Positions 55,275 to 63,278 of a stretch of 64,000 nt of DNA are shown one piece after another (positions within the stretch are counted from its first letter, which is position 1; the number at the start of each line of letters is the position of its first letter). The stretch is from Flagellimonas pelagia (GTDB taxonomy: Bacteria > Bacteroidota > Bacteroidia > Flavobacteriales > Flavobacteriaceae), in NCBI RefSeq assembly GCF_003584135.1, contig NZ_QXFI01000033.1, positions 310,001-374,000 on the forward strand, written 5' to 3'. A program made the translations under genes and the position numbers. The notes beneath the pieces were generated by a model. It was not told the origin of the DNA. It did no database searches and saw nothing but the letters and a program-made list of their open reading frames with translations.

Positions 55275-56099
55275 ATGGCACAGATTACCGCCGCAGAAGT
55301 AAATAAACTAAGACAGACCACAGGGGCTGGAATGATGGATTGTAAAAAAGCTTTGGTTGAGGCTGAAGGCGATTTTGAAAAAGCGATCGAAATCCTTCGT
55401 AAAAAAGGCCAGAAAGTAGCCGCCAACAGAGCTGATAGGGATTCCTCTGAAGGTGCTGCCATTGCAAAAGTAAGTGCAGACAACACCCAAGGTGTCGTTA
55501 TTTCATTGAACTGCGAAACCGACTTCGTTGCCAAAAACGAGAGCTTTGTTAAATTGGCCAACGATTTGGCCGATCTTGCCCTAGGTTTTGACAGCAAGGA
55601 TGCTTTCCTTGCCGCTTCTTTTGAAGGAATGACCGTTGCCGACAAATTGACCGAGCAAACAGGTGTCATCGGTGAAAAAATCGAAATCGGAAGCTTCGAG
55701 AAATTGAGTGCTCCTTTCGTGGGATCTTATATTCACGCTGGTAACAAAATTGCCACTTTGGTAGGGATGTCCGCTAATGTTGATGGTGTGGCTGAAGCTG
55801 CCAAGGATGTTGCCATGCAGGCTGCCGCCATGAACCCTGTTGCCCTTAACGAAGAAGGTGTAGATCAATCCATCATCGATAAGGAAATCGAAATCGCGAA
55901 AGACCAATTACGCCAAGAAGGTAAGCCTGAGGCTATGTTGGACAACATCGCCAAAGGTAAATTGAACCGTTTCTTCAAGGACAATACCTTGGTAAACCAA
56001 GATTTCATCAAGGACAGCAAGCAAAGTGTTGCCCAGTATGTGAAATCTGTTGACTCTAACTTGGTTGTTACCGGTTTTAAAAGAGTAGCATTGGGATAA
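55275..56099 (+). CDS. tsf: Translation elongation factor Ts
   Basis: 274 residues. Guanine-nucleotide exchange factor for EF-Tu. The N-terminal UBA-like domain (EVNKLRQTTGAGMMDCKKAL) and the core (VISLNCETDFVAKNESFVKL, then FVGSYIHAGNKIATLVG) are typical. The C-terminal part with GKLNRFFKDNTLVNQDFIKD is complete. It follows rpsB in the conserved rpsB-tsf order and ends at a strong terminator. Confidence 0.98.
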   Translation: MAQITAAEVNKLRQTTGAGMMDCKKALVEAEGDFEKAIEILRKKGQKVAANRADRDSSEGAAIAKVSADNTQGVVISLNCETDFVAKNESFVKLANDLADLALGFDSKDAFLAASFEGMTVADKLTEQTGVIGEKIEIGSFEKLSAPFVGSYIHAGNKIATLVGMSANVDGVAEAAKDVAMQAAAMNPVALNEEGVDQSIIDKEIEIAKDQLRQEGKPEAMLDNIAKGKLNRFFKDNTLVNQDFIKDSKQSVAQYVKSVDSNLVVTGFKRVALG

Positions 56100-56117
56100 T
56101 CCATTTGCAGTATAAAT

Positions 56118-56148
56118 AAAAAAGGCCCCATTTTATGGGGCCTTTTTT
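56118..56148. terminator. Bidirectional intrinsic terminator
   Basis: AAAAAAGGCCCCA and TGGGGCCTTTTTT arms around a short T-rich loop, between tsf (+) and the DUF4097 gene (-). Confidence 0.92.
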
Positions 56149-56168
56149 ATGTTTGGATTTTTCCTCTT

Positions 56169-56978
56169 TTACTTAGACTTGATCATGATGTCCCCATTAA
56201 AGGTCTTGAACAGAAATTCAGGGCCACCCCCATTGATCTTTCCCTTCACCCACTGCTCCAATTTCACCTTGTAACTGCCAGAAGACTGTTTTTTGTCCAC
56301 CACCGGTTTGTTCTCCGAAATGGCCATATCAAAATCGGTATAGACATCGCCCATATCCGATTTGGCCTTTACATTGGCCTTAATGGAGTTCGGAAAGGTT
56401 ACCTCAACGTTTCCATTGAAACTGCTGAAAGCCATGTCAGACATATTTCCCATGCTCTTAAAATCCACTTTTACAGGACCGTTGGTTGTATTTGCCGTTA
56501 CGGCCCCTTCCACGTTTTGAAGGGAAATACCCCCGTTCACATTGCTGATTTCCAAATCACCGGACACTCCCTGCACAGCGATGTCCCCATTGTTTACCGT
56601 GCTCAGCTTCAACGAAAAATTGTAGGGCACCTTGATGTCGAAATCGGCCTCTTTACTCCACATCTCATTGTTGATCCTTACCACATTGTTCTTTTCTTCT
56701 GCACTGATGTTAAGCCCGGAACCCCCAATGCGTTTCATACCGTTTTTCTCCTTACTGGATGATTTTCCATCTTCCACTACCGAAACCTTCACAATCACCT
56801 CCTTACCTTCATAACCGGCCACGGTGATCGACCCACTGATTTGGTCAAGCTCCAATTTTCCTGCTTGCCCCGGATTGCTCAAAGGAATGGCAAACAAATC
56901 GATTTCCTTATCCTGTGCGGACAACACACCCGTAAATAATGCAAGGGCAATAACAACTATAGTTCTAATCTTCTTCAT
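56169..56978 (-). CDS. DUF4097-type exported beta-helical protein (second of tandem pair)
   Basis: 269 residues from the ATG at 56978; a start at 57005 would overlap the previous gene and displace the signal peptide MKKIRTIVVIALALFTGVL. The mature part is made of repeated short strands of the DUF4097 kind (KLELDQISGSITVAGYEGKE, LSTVNNGDIAVQGVSGDLEI, SNVNGGISLQNVEGAVTANT, FSSFNGNVEVTFP), probably a right-handed beta-solenoid in the periplasm. It is a paralogue of the gene just upstream, 4 bp away, and the last gene of the ECF operon. Confidence 0.82.
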   Translation of the reverse strand: MKKIRTIVVIALALFTGVLSAQDKEIDLFAIPLSNPGQAGKLELDQISGSITVAGYEGKEVIVKVSVVEDGKSSSKEKNGMKRIGGSGLNISAEEKNNVVRINNEMWSKEADFDIKVPYNFSLKLSTVNNGDIAVQGVSGDLEISNVNGGISLQNVEGAVTANTTNGPVKVDFKSMGNMSDMAFSSFNGNVEVTFPNSIKANVKAKSDMGDVYTDFDMAISENKPVVDKKQSSGSYKVKLEQWVKGKINGGGPEFLFKTFNGDIMIKSK

Positions 56979-56982
56979 GACT

Positions 56983-57849
56983 TTATATTTTTTTGATGAA
57001 TACATTTCCGTTCAACGTTTCAAAATCAAATTCTACTTGACCGCTCCCGATTTGGACCACGGGCCTCGACTCAAACTTGAATTTGGGCTTATCCCCATCA
57101 CCTTCATTTTTACTCGTTTTTACAAATTGTTTGTTGATGTCGAAGTCGGTGAACATTTCCCCGTTCATGCTTTTAAAGGAAATATTGGCCGAGAGGGATT
57201 GTTGGTACGAAATATTGATATCCCCGTTCAAGGCATAATACCGAGAGGCTACCTTGGGATTTTGGGCATACGAAATATCCACGTCCCCGTTAATACAGCT
57301 CACTTTGGTCTTACCCGTAATGTTGGTCAAAGAAATACCTCCATTGATGTTGTCGGCCTCCACGGACTCTCCGTTTGTATTCTTGACCAAGATATCGCCG
57401 TCGTTGACGGTACTCACATTGATCTTGACCGAGTTCGGGACCTTTAGGGTAAAGTTCAACTTGTGCTCATAAGGAATGTCATCATTATTGTTGCACCAAT
57501 TGTACCTCAATTTATCCTTGTCGAATTGTATGTAAGGAGCATCAGGATGCAGAATGACACGGTTTGACTCTTCAATGACTTTGAGTTGAAGCTCCTTTTT
57601 ACCCAACTCCAGGTCATCCGTGTTTTTTGCGGAAATGATGCGCTCCACTTCCAAGACCACCTCATTGCCGTTATACCCCTCTACGTTCACGGATCCGAAA
57701 ACATTTTTCACCACTAAAGTGTTGTTTGCCTTATTGGCAAGGGGGACACTTTTTTTGATAACCTCCTTAAATTCCTTTTTCTGTGCCGTGGCACCCAACA
57801 TCCCTACCCCCAAGGACAGACATGTCATAAAAAATAACCGTTTCATCAT
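56983..57849 (-). CDS. DUF4097-type exported beta-helical protein (first of tandem pair)
   Basis: 288 residues with a signal peptide (MMKRLFFMTCLSLGVGMLGA). Repeated strands mirror those of the next gene: NTLVVKNVFGSVNVEGYNGN, STVNDGDILVKNTNGESVEA, NINGGISLTNITGKTKVSCI and YALNGDINISYQQSLSANIS. The two look like products of tandem duplication. Function is unknown; DUF4097 proteins often sit beside anti-sigma factors in Bacteroidota and may report on the envelope. A 60-bp gap separates it from the anti-sigma gene. Confidence 0.82.
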   Translation of the reverse strand: MMKRLFFMTCLSLGVGMLGATAQKKEFKEVIKKSVPLANKANNTLVVKNVFGSVNVEGYNGNEVVLEVERIISAKNTDDLELGKKELQLKVIEESNRVILHPDAPYIQFDKDKLRYNWCNNNDDIPYEHKLNFTLKVPNSVKINVSTVNDGDILVKNTNGESVEADNINGGISLTNITGKTKVSCINGDVDISYAQNPKVASRYYALNGDINISYQQSLSANISFKSMNGEMFTDFDINKQFVKTSKNEGDGDKPKFKFESRPVVQIGSGQVEFDFETLNGNVFIKKI

Positions 57850-57909
57850 TTTAAAAATTTAGACTGTTCGTAATTTGATTTGTGCCCAAAGGGCAGATTG
57901 ATAAATAAA

Positions 57910-58707
57910 CTATATAATGGATTCAATACTCCTTTCAATTCTCTTCTTGACTGTGGTGTCCAACTGTTTTTCCTTCAGCAACTGTTTGAAGGGTTCTATG
58001 GAAGCCTTTTCCTGAAGGGCCACCATTAAATTGGCCAAAGTTATCTGCAAAATGGGCGATTCCTGGTTTGGAATGGATTGCACCAAGCCTTGGCGAACCT
58101 CTGGTTTGTTAACATAATTGGTCAAGGATTCTATGGCGGCCAACCGTACATTCACGTTGGGGTCACTATTGAGTGTTTTCAAAAGTGCCTTGATTACAAT
58201 ATCGTCGGCGTTCTCAAACTTATTGGCCTCACTCACCCCTTGCAACCGCTGGTTGGCCGAAGGTTGGTCCAACAAGGTCAAAACCAGTTTTTGCCGAACT
58301 TCTTCCGTCTCGTTGTTAGCAGCCATGTTTTGTATAGGGATCGTTTCCCCTTCGGGTCGCAAAAAATATCCGATACCCAACCCCATCAGCAGTAGAAAAA
58401 CTCCGATGGCCCATTGCGGTCTAAAAATTCCCGTAAGCATCGATATGACATTTTGTTTGGGTGCCGTTCGTTGCTCCCTTTCCATTTCAGCGGACAACAT
58501 GTCAAAAAAGGCCTTGTCCATGTTTTCCGAAGGTTCGGGAGCTTGCATGGTTTGTAACAGTTCCCAAGCTTTCAATAGTTCATCATATTTTTCTCGATAC
58601 TCCACATGTTCCTTAAGGAACCTTTCAAAATCCTTTGCCTCCGTATCCGACATATTTCCGGACATAAAGTCCATGGCTTGTATTTCAAACTTTTTTTCGT
58701 CCATCAT
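57910..58707 (-). CDS. Anti-sigma factor, single-pass, with periplasmic HEAT-like repeats
   Basis: 265 residues. The N-terminal cytoplasmic part (about 1-95; FEIQAMDFMSGNMSDTEAKD, FLKEHVEYREKYDELLKAWE) has the helical layout of anti-sigma factors without the zinc-binding His/Cys set. One transmembrane helix follows (about 97-117). The outer part (about 130-265) is alpha-helical with HEAT-like repeats (VIKALLKTLNSDPNVNVRLA, AIESLTNYVNKPEVRQGLVQ, ITLANLMVALQEKASIEPFK). Its start overlaps the sigma gene stop by 4 bp (ATGA), so they are made together. It probably holds the sigma factor at the membrane until an envelope signal arrives. Confidence 0.85.
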   Translation of the reverse strand: MMDEKKFEIQAMDFMSGNMSDTEAKDFERFLKEHVEYREKYDELLKAWELLQTMQAPEPSENMDKAFFDMLSAEMEREQRTAPKQNVISMLTGIFRPQWAIGVFLLLMGLGIGYFLRPEGETIPIQNMAANNETEEVRQKLVLTLLDQPSANQRLQGVSEANKFENADDIVIKALLKTLNSDPNVNVRLAAIESLTNYVNKPEVRQGLVQSIPNQESPILQITLANLMVALQEKASIEPFKQLLKEKQLDTTVKKRIERSIESII

Positions 58708-59258
58708 CTCGTTTCCAGTTGTAAAAAAATCGTTTTCAAATCCTTCAAGGCCCGGTGGACCCTAACCTTGGCCGCTCCCTCAGTGCAGCCCAATATTTCA
58801 CCGATCTCTTGGAACTTCAATTCCCTGTATTTGCTCAATAGTAGTATTTCCCTTTTATCGCTGGACAAGAGTCCGAGTGCTCGGTTCAACAACAAAGAAT
58901 CACCTTGGTGGTCCATTGCCTCATTCAAATAATCTCCCGTTCCTTTTTCCACATCCTCTGGAGAAATTCCCCATGAAACACCTTCCTTGGACACTTTTTT
59001 ATGGTGGTCATAATTCACGTTGCGCGCCATACTGAACATCCACGCAGTAAAGGGGCCCTCTCCGGAATAGGATTGCCTATATTTCAAGATTCGGACAAAA
59101 ACATTCTGAACAAGGTCCTCACTTACCGAAGGGTTGTTTCCCATGTTATAGAAAAAACCGAACAACTTCTTTTTATGCCGCTCGTAGAGCAGGCCCAACT
59201 TGTCCAAGTCGCCACTTTTAACTTTCATCATTAAGGCATTATCGGTCAGCGTTTGCAA
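58704..59258 (-). CDS. ECF-type RNA polymerase sigma factor
   Basis: 184 residues. Region 2 (about 15-85) has LGLLYERHKKKLFGFFYNM, DLVQNVFVRILKYRQSY and FTAWMFSMARNVNYDHHKK. Region 4 (about 125-180) has LLSSDKREILLLSKYRELKF and GEILGCTEGAAKVRVHRALK. The frame begins with a TTG at 59258 and keeps the family's LTDNALMMKVKSGDLDKL opening; the ATG at 59231 is the alternative start and would cut this. It heads an operon with its anti-sigma factor and two DUF4097 proteins. A GTAACC-N16-GTAT element upstream may be its own target. Confidence 0.92.
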   Translation of the reverse strand: MQTLTDNALMMKVKSGDLDKLGLLYERHKKKLFGFFYNMGNNPSVSEDLVQNVFVRILKYRQSYSGEGPFTAWMFSMARNVNYDHHKKVSKEGVSWGISPEDVEKGTGDYLNEAMDHQGDSLLLNRALGLLSSDKREILLLSKYRELKFQEIGEILGCTEGAAKVRVHRALKDLKTIFLQLETR

Positions 59259-59286
59259 TGTGTTCTTTTTTAGGCCGGTTGTAGGA

Positions 59287-59313
59287 TATACCGTTGTTTT
59301 TGAAAAAGGTTAC
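59287..59313 (-). promoter_or_regulatory. Candidate ECF-dependent promoter of the sigma operon
   Basis: On the minus strand GTAACC (59308-59313), a 16-bp spacer and GTATA (59287-59291), about 30 bp before the TTG at 59258. It differs from the housekeeping TTTG/TAnnTTTG type and has the AAC-containing -35 usual for ECF sigma factors, which often transcribe their own gene. Confidence 0.4.
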
Positions 59314-59389
59314 AGAATGTATGGAATTTTTATCCATTCGAATCTAGGGCCATCCCATTTTTCAATGGTTTCCCATAATTTTTTTTGAT

Positions 59390-59397
59390 TATTTTTG
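59390..59397 (+). promoter_or_regulatory. Candidate -7 box of pyrH-frr
   Basis: TATTTTTG matches TAnnTTTG, 22 bp before the pyrH ATG. The -33 is imperfect (TTTC at 59369-59372). Confidence 0.5.
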
Positions 59398-59419
59398 TCC
59401 GGACTTCAAGAAACCTTCA

Positions 59420-60127
59420 ATGCGATACAAGAGAATTTTATTAAAACTGAGTGGAGAAGCCTTGATGGGCAAAAAACAATACGGAATCGATGGAGACCGT
59501 TTGGCCGAATATGCCGATGAGATCAAAGGTGTTGTGGACAAAGGCATTGAAGTGGCCATCGTTATAGGTGGAGGCAACATTTTTAGGGGCCTTGCCGGTG
59601 CCAGCCAAGGCATGGACCGCGTGCAGGGCGACCATATGGGAATGTTGGCGACCGTAATCAATGGGTTGGCCCTACAGAGTGCCTTGGAGCTTAAAGGAAT
59701 CCAAACCCGTTTGCAATCCGCCATCAAGATCAACGAAGTAGCCGAACCTTTTATCAGAAGAAGGGCCATACGCCATTTGGAAAAAGGTAGGGTAGTGATT
59801 TTTGGAGGTGGAACAGGAAATCCCTATTTCACCACAGATTCAGCTGCCGTGTTGAGGGCCATCGAAATCAATGCCGATGTGATCCTGAAGGGAACAAGGG
59901 TAGATGGGATTTACACTTCGGACCCTGAAAAAGATAAAAATGCCACCAAGTTTGACTCCCTTTCCTTTCAAGAGGTACTTTCCAAAGGTTTGAAGGTGAT
60001 GGACACCACGGCCTTTACCCTTAGTCAGGAAAATGAACTGCCCATTGTGGTCTTCGATATGAACACCAAGGGTAATTTGATGAAGATCGTATCCGGAGAG
60101 AATATTGGAACGGTGGTCAATGTTTAA
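59420..60127 (+). CDS. pyrH: Uridylate kinase (UMP kinase)
   Basis: 235 residues of the amino-acid-kinase fold; phosphorylates UMP to [16 protein letters not shown] and [12 protein letters not shown] form the phosphate-binding loops. [20 protein letters not shown] and [20 protein letters not shown] are the UMP-binding segments. It is followed 36 bp later by frr, a very common pairing. Confidence 0.98.
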   Translation: MRYKRILLKLSGEALMGKKQYGIDGDRLAEYADEIKGVVDKGIEVAIVIGGGNIFRGLAGASQGMDRVQGDHMGMLATVINGLALQSALELKGIQTRLQSAIKINEVAEPFIRRRAIRHLEKGRVVIFGGGTGNPYFTTDSAAVLRAIEINADVILKGTRVDGIYTSDPEKDKNATKFDSLSFQEVLSKGLKVMDTTAFTLSQENELPIVVFDMNTKGNLMKIVSGENIGTVVNV

Positions 60128-60163
60128 GTTGACACATTTGATATTGTAATAAAATTTAAGAGC

Positions 60164-60718
60164 ATGGACGAAGAAGTAAAATTTGTACTTGATAGCGCAA
60201 AAGAGAGCATGGATGGCAGCATTGCCCACTTAGAAAAAGCCTTTATAAAGATCCGTGCCGGAAAGGCCAGCCCTATAATGCTATCATCCGTAATGGTTGA
60301 TTATTATGGTTCCCAAACACCACTTTCACAAGTATCCAATATCAATACCCCGGATGCCCGTACCATTTCGGTCCAACCTTGGGAAAAAAGCTTGATCGGG
60401 GAAATAGAAACGGCCATCATGAACGCCAATTTAGGGTTCAACCCCATGAACAATGGTGAAACCGTCATCATCAGCGTACCGCCCCTTACCGAGGAACGCA
60501 GGGTTCAATTGGTGAAGCAGGCCAAGGCCGAGGCAGAAGATGCCAAAGTAAGTATCCGAAGCGCCAGACAAGAAGCCAATAAGGAACTGAAATCCCTTGA
60601 AATTTCCGAAGACCTGCTAAAAAATGCAGAGGTCGATGTACAGGAACTCACCGATACCTACATCAAAAAAGTAGATTCCCTCCTCTCCGTTAAAGAAGGT
60701 GAGATCATGAAGGTTTAA
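60164..60718 (+). CDS. frr: Ribosome recycling factor
   Basis: 184 residues. Splits post-termination ribosomes with EF-G. The family landmarks are FIKIRAGKASPIMLSSVMVD, YGSQTPLSQVSNINTPDART, GETVIISVPPLTEERRVQLV and SIRSARQEANKELK. It is complete and co-transcribed with pyrH. Confidence 0.98.
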   Translation: MDEEVKFVLDSAKESMDGSIAHLEKAFIKIRAGKASPIMLSSVMVDYYGSQTPLSQVSNINTPDARTISVQPWEKSLIGEIETAIMNANLGFNPMNNGETVIISVPPLTEERRVQLVKQAKAEAEDAKVSIRSARQEANKELKSLEISEDLLKNAEVDVQELTDTYIKKVDSLLSVKEGEIMKV

Positions 60719-60768
60719 AACTTGATCATTGATAAGCTGCTTTCCTAGGAACACAGCCGATGATTTTT

Positions 60769-60776
60769 TACCTTTG
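60769..60776 (+). promoter_or_regulatory. Candidate -7 box of the MMPL transporter gene
   Basis: TACCTTTG followed by CGCC matches TAnnTTTG, 17 bp before the ATG at 60794, implying a very short leader. The -33 is unclear. Confidence 0.4.
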
Positions 60777-60793
60777 CGCCCAATTAAACCAAA

Positions 60794-63190
60794 ATGGTAG
60801 CAAAGCTCACAAAAGGTTTTTGGACCAAGGTCGCACGCATTATTCTTCGAAATAGGATTTTGATCCTAGTTGGCATAGTCGCCATTACCGTTTTCTTGGC
60901 CTTGCAATGGAAAAACATCAAGTTTTCGAACACCGAGGCCAACATTTTGCCCGACGACCATCCCGCAACCATCCAATACAACGCCTTCACCAAAATATTC
61001 GGGGAAGAAGGCAATGCCATTGTATTGGCCGTGAGGGATACCGCTTTGTTCACTCCCAAGAATTTCAACCGTTGGAACCGATTGGCCAAGCAGTTGGATG
61101 CCCTTCCTGAAATTGATTTTGTGGTTTCCCTGGAAAACTTGAAGGTCTTGGAGAAGGATGACAAAACCCAAGCGTTTGTCATGGAACCCTTCATCAAAAC
61201 CCCGCCAAAGACCAAAGCGGAAATCGATTCCCTAAAAAACCACCTTTTCAACGAATTACCTTTTTATGACAATCTGGTCTATAACCCCAAAAGCGGCACC
61301 ATACAGACCATTGCCTATTTGGACAAGGACATCCTGAACACGGCCGTTAGGAACGAGTTTATATTGAACGATCTTGGTGACTTGGTAAAGACCTTTGAGG
61401 AAGACACCCAGTTGGATGTAAGGGTATCGGGCATGCCCTATATCCGAACTTGGAACACCAAGTCCATTGTGGATGAGATCGGAATCTTCATCGGGGCCGC
61501 CCTTTTGGTCACTTCTTTGATCTTCTTCTTTTTCTTCAGGAGTTTCAGGGCCACCTTTATTTCGATGTGCATCGTAATCATTGGGGTAATGTGGGCCTTT
61601 GGAATATTGGGACTATTGCAGTACGAAATCACCATTCTTACGGCATTGATTCCCCCGTTGATCATTGTAATCGGAATCCCCAACTGCATATTCCTCATCA
61701 ACAAATATCAACAGGAGGTAAAGAAACATGGCAATCAAGCCCTGTCATTGCAACGGGTCATTTCCAAGATCGGTAATGCCACTTTGATGACCAACATCAC
61801 TACTGCATCGGGTTTTGCCACCTTTATTATTTTGGACAGTGACCTATTGAGAGAGTTCGGCATTGTGGCTTCCATCAATATCATAGGAATCTTTGTGCTT
61901 TCCTTATTGATTATCCCGATCATTTACAGTTTTATGGCACTTCCCAAAACGAAGCACCTAAAACACCTCAACAAAAAGTGGATCGACTTTTTTGTGCACA
62001 GGATGGAGCGTATCGTTCGGGACCACAGAATCGCCGTCTATATGGTCACTGTTGGGGTTTTGGTCTTGAGCGTCATCGGTATTTACCAAATGAAGATTAC
62101 CGGAAGCAGGATCGAAGACTTGCCGAAGAACACCCAATTTTATAAGGACATCCAATTTTTTGAGGAAGAATTCGATGGTATCATGCCCATGGAGATTGTG
62201 GTGGATACCGAACGAAAAAACGGTGTGATCAAGCCTACGACCCTTAAACGGATGGACCAGTTGGGAACTGTTATTGATGAAATTCCAGAATTGTCCCGAC
62301 CCATTTCCATCGTGGATTTGATAAAATATTCAAAGCAGGCCTTTTACAACGGCATCCCAAAGTATTACCAATTACCGACCAGCCAAGAAAACACCTTTAT
62401 CATGGATGCGGCCAGAAAGTCATCCACCGACGGTAATCTTCTGGAGAGTTTTGTGGACAGTACGGGACAGATTGCCCGATTGACCACCTATATGCAGGAT
62501 GTTCCCATCGACCGGATGGAGGAAATAGAAAAGGATGTACAGGAAGCCATCACCAAATCCTTCCCTCCTGATAGGTATAATGTATACATGACCGGAAAAG
62601 CGTTACTGTTCTTGAAAGGCACCAAGTACTTGGTGAAAAATCTTGTCATGTCCCTCGCTCTGGCCATTGGCCTTATTTCGTTGTTCATGGCCTATTTGTT
62701 CCGTTCGTTTAGGATGGTCATCATTTCTTTGGTCCCCAATTTATTGCCGCTTTTGATCACTGCAGGGCTCATGGGCTATTTAGGTATACCCATCAAACCT
62801 TCAACCATTTTGGTTTTCAGCATTGCCTTCGGGATTTCGGTAGATGACACCATACACTTTTTGGCCAAATACCGGCAAGAACTGGCCACACACAAATGGC
62901 ACATCAAAAGGTCGGTCTATGCCGCTCTACGGGAAACTGGGGTGAGCATGTTCTATACCTCCATCGTATTGTTTTTTGGTTTCTCGGTGTTCATTCTCTC
63001 CAGTTTTGGGGGAACCAAAGCGCTGGGAGGTCTGGTTTCGGCCACTTTGCTTTTTGCCATGTTGTCCAATCTGATCTTGTTGCCTTCCTTGCTCCTATCT
63101 CTGGAAAGAAGCATCGCGAACAAGGAGGTGCTCAAAAAACCACAGATCGACATCCTGCCCCAAGAAGAGGACAATCCCAAGGACAATTAG
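60794..63190 (+). CDS. MMPL/RND superfamily transporter
   Basis: 798 residues with 12 expected transmembrane helices in two homologous halves, each made of one helix, a large periplasmic loop, and five helices. The first half shows LRNRILILVGIVAITVFLAL, then SLIFFFFFRSFRATFISMCI and PPLIIVIGIPNCIFLINKYQ. The second shows ALAIGLISLFMAYLFRSFRM and VFSIAFGISVDDTIHFLAKY, with an Asp pair in helix 10 that may drive proton coupling. Sterol-sensing-like, hopanoid or lipid exporters belong to this group; substrate unknown. It is a single gene between frr and asnS. Confidence 0.9.
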   Translation: MVAKLTKGFWTKVARIILRNRILILVGIVAITVFLALQWKNIKFSNTEANILPDDHPATIQYNAFTKIFGEEGNAIVLAVRDTALFTPKNFNRWNRLAKQLDALPEIDFVVSLENLKVLEKDDKTQAFVMEPFIKTPPKTKAEIDSLKNHLFNELPFYDNLVYNPKSGTIQTIAYLDKDILNTAVRNEFILNDLGDLVKTFEEDTQLDVRVSGMPYIRTWNTKSIVDEIGIFIGAALLVTSLIFFFFFRSFRATFISMCIVIIGVMWAFGILGLLQYEITILTALIPPLIIVIGIPNCIFLINKYQQEVKKHGNQALSLQRVISKIGNATLMTNITTASGFATFIILDSDLLREFGIVASINIIGIFVLSLLIIPIIYSFMALPKTKHLKHLNKKWIDFFVHRMERIVRDHRIAVYMVTVGVLVLSVIGIYQMKITGSRIEDLPKNTQFYKDIQFFEEEFDGIMPMEIVVDTERKNGVIKPTTLKRMDQLGTVIDEIPELSRPISIVDLIKYSKQAFYNGIPKYYQLPTSQENTFIMDAARKSSTDGNLLESFVDSTGQIARLTTYMQDVPIDRMEEIEKDVQEAITKSFPPDRYNVYMTGKALLFLKGTKYLVKNLVMSLALAIGLISLFMAYLFRSFRMVIISLVPNLLPLLITAGLMGYLGIPIKPSTILVFSIAFGISVDDTIHFLAKYRQELATHKWHIKRSVYAALRETGVSMFYTSIVLFFGFSVFILSSFGGTKALGGLVSATLLFAMLSNLILLPSLLLSLERSIANKEVLKKPQIDILPQEEDNPKDN

Positions 63191-63278
63191 TGCGAAAGGG
63201 CCATAAATTACGCCCTTGCATTGCCATCGTTTTTGACCAAAAACCTATCTTTACCGACTAAATTACGATAGCCTTACA

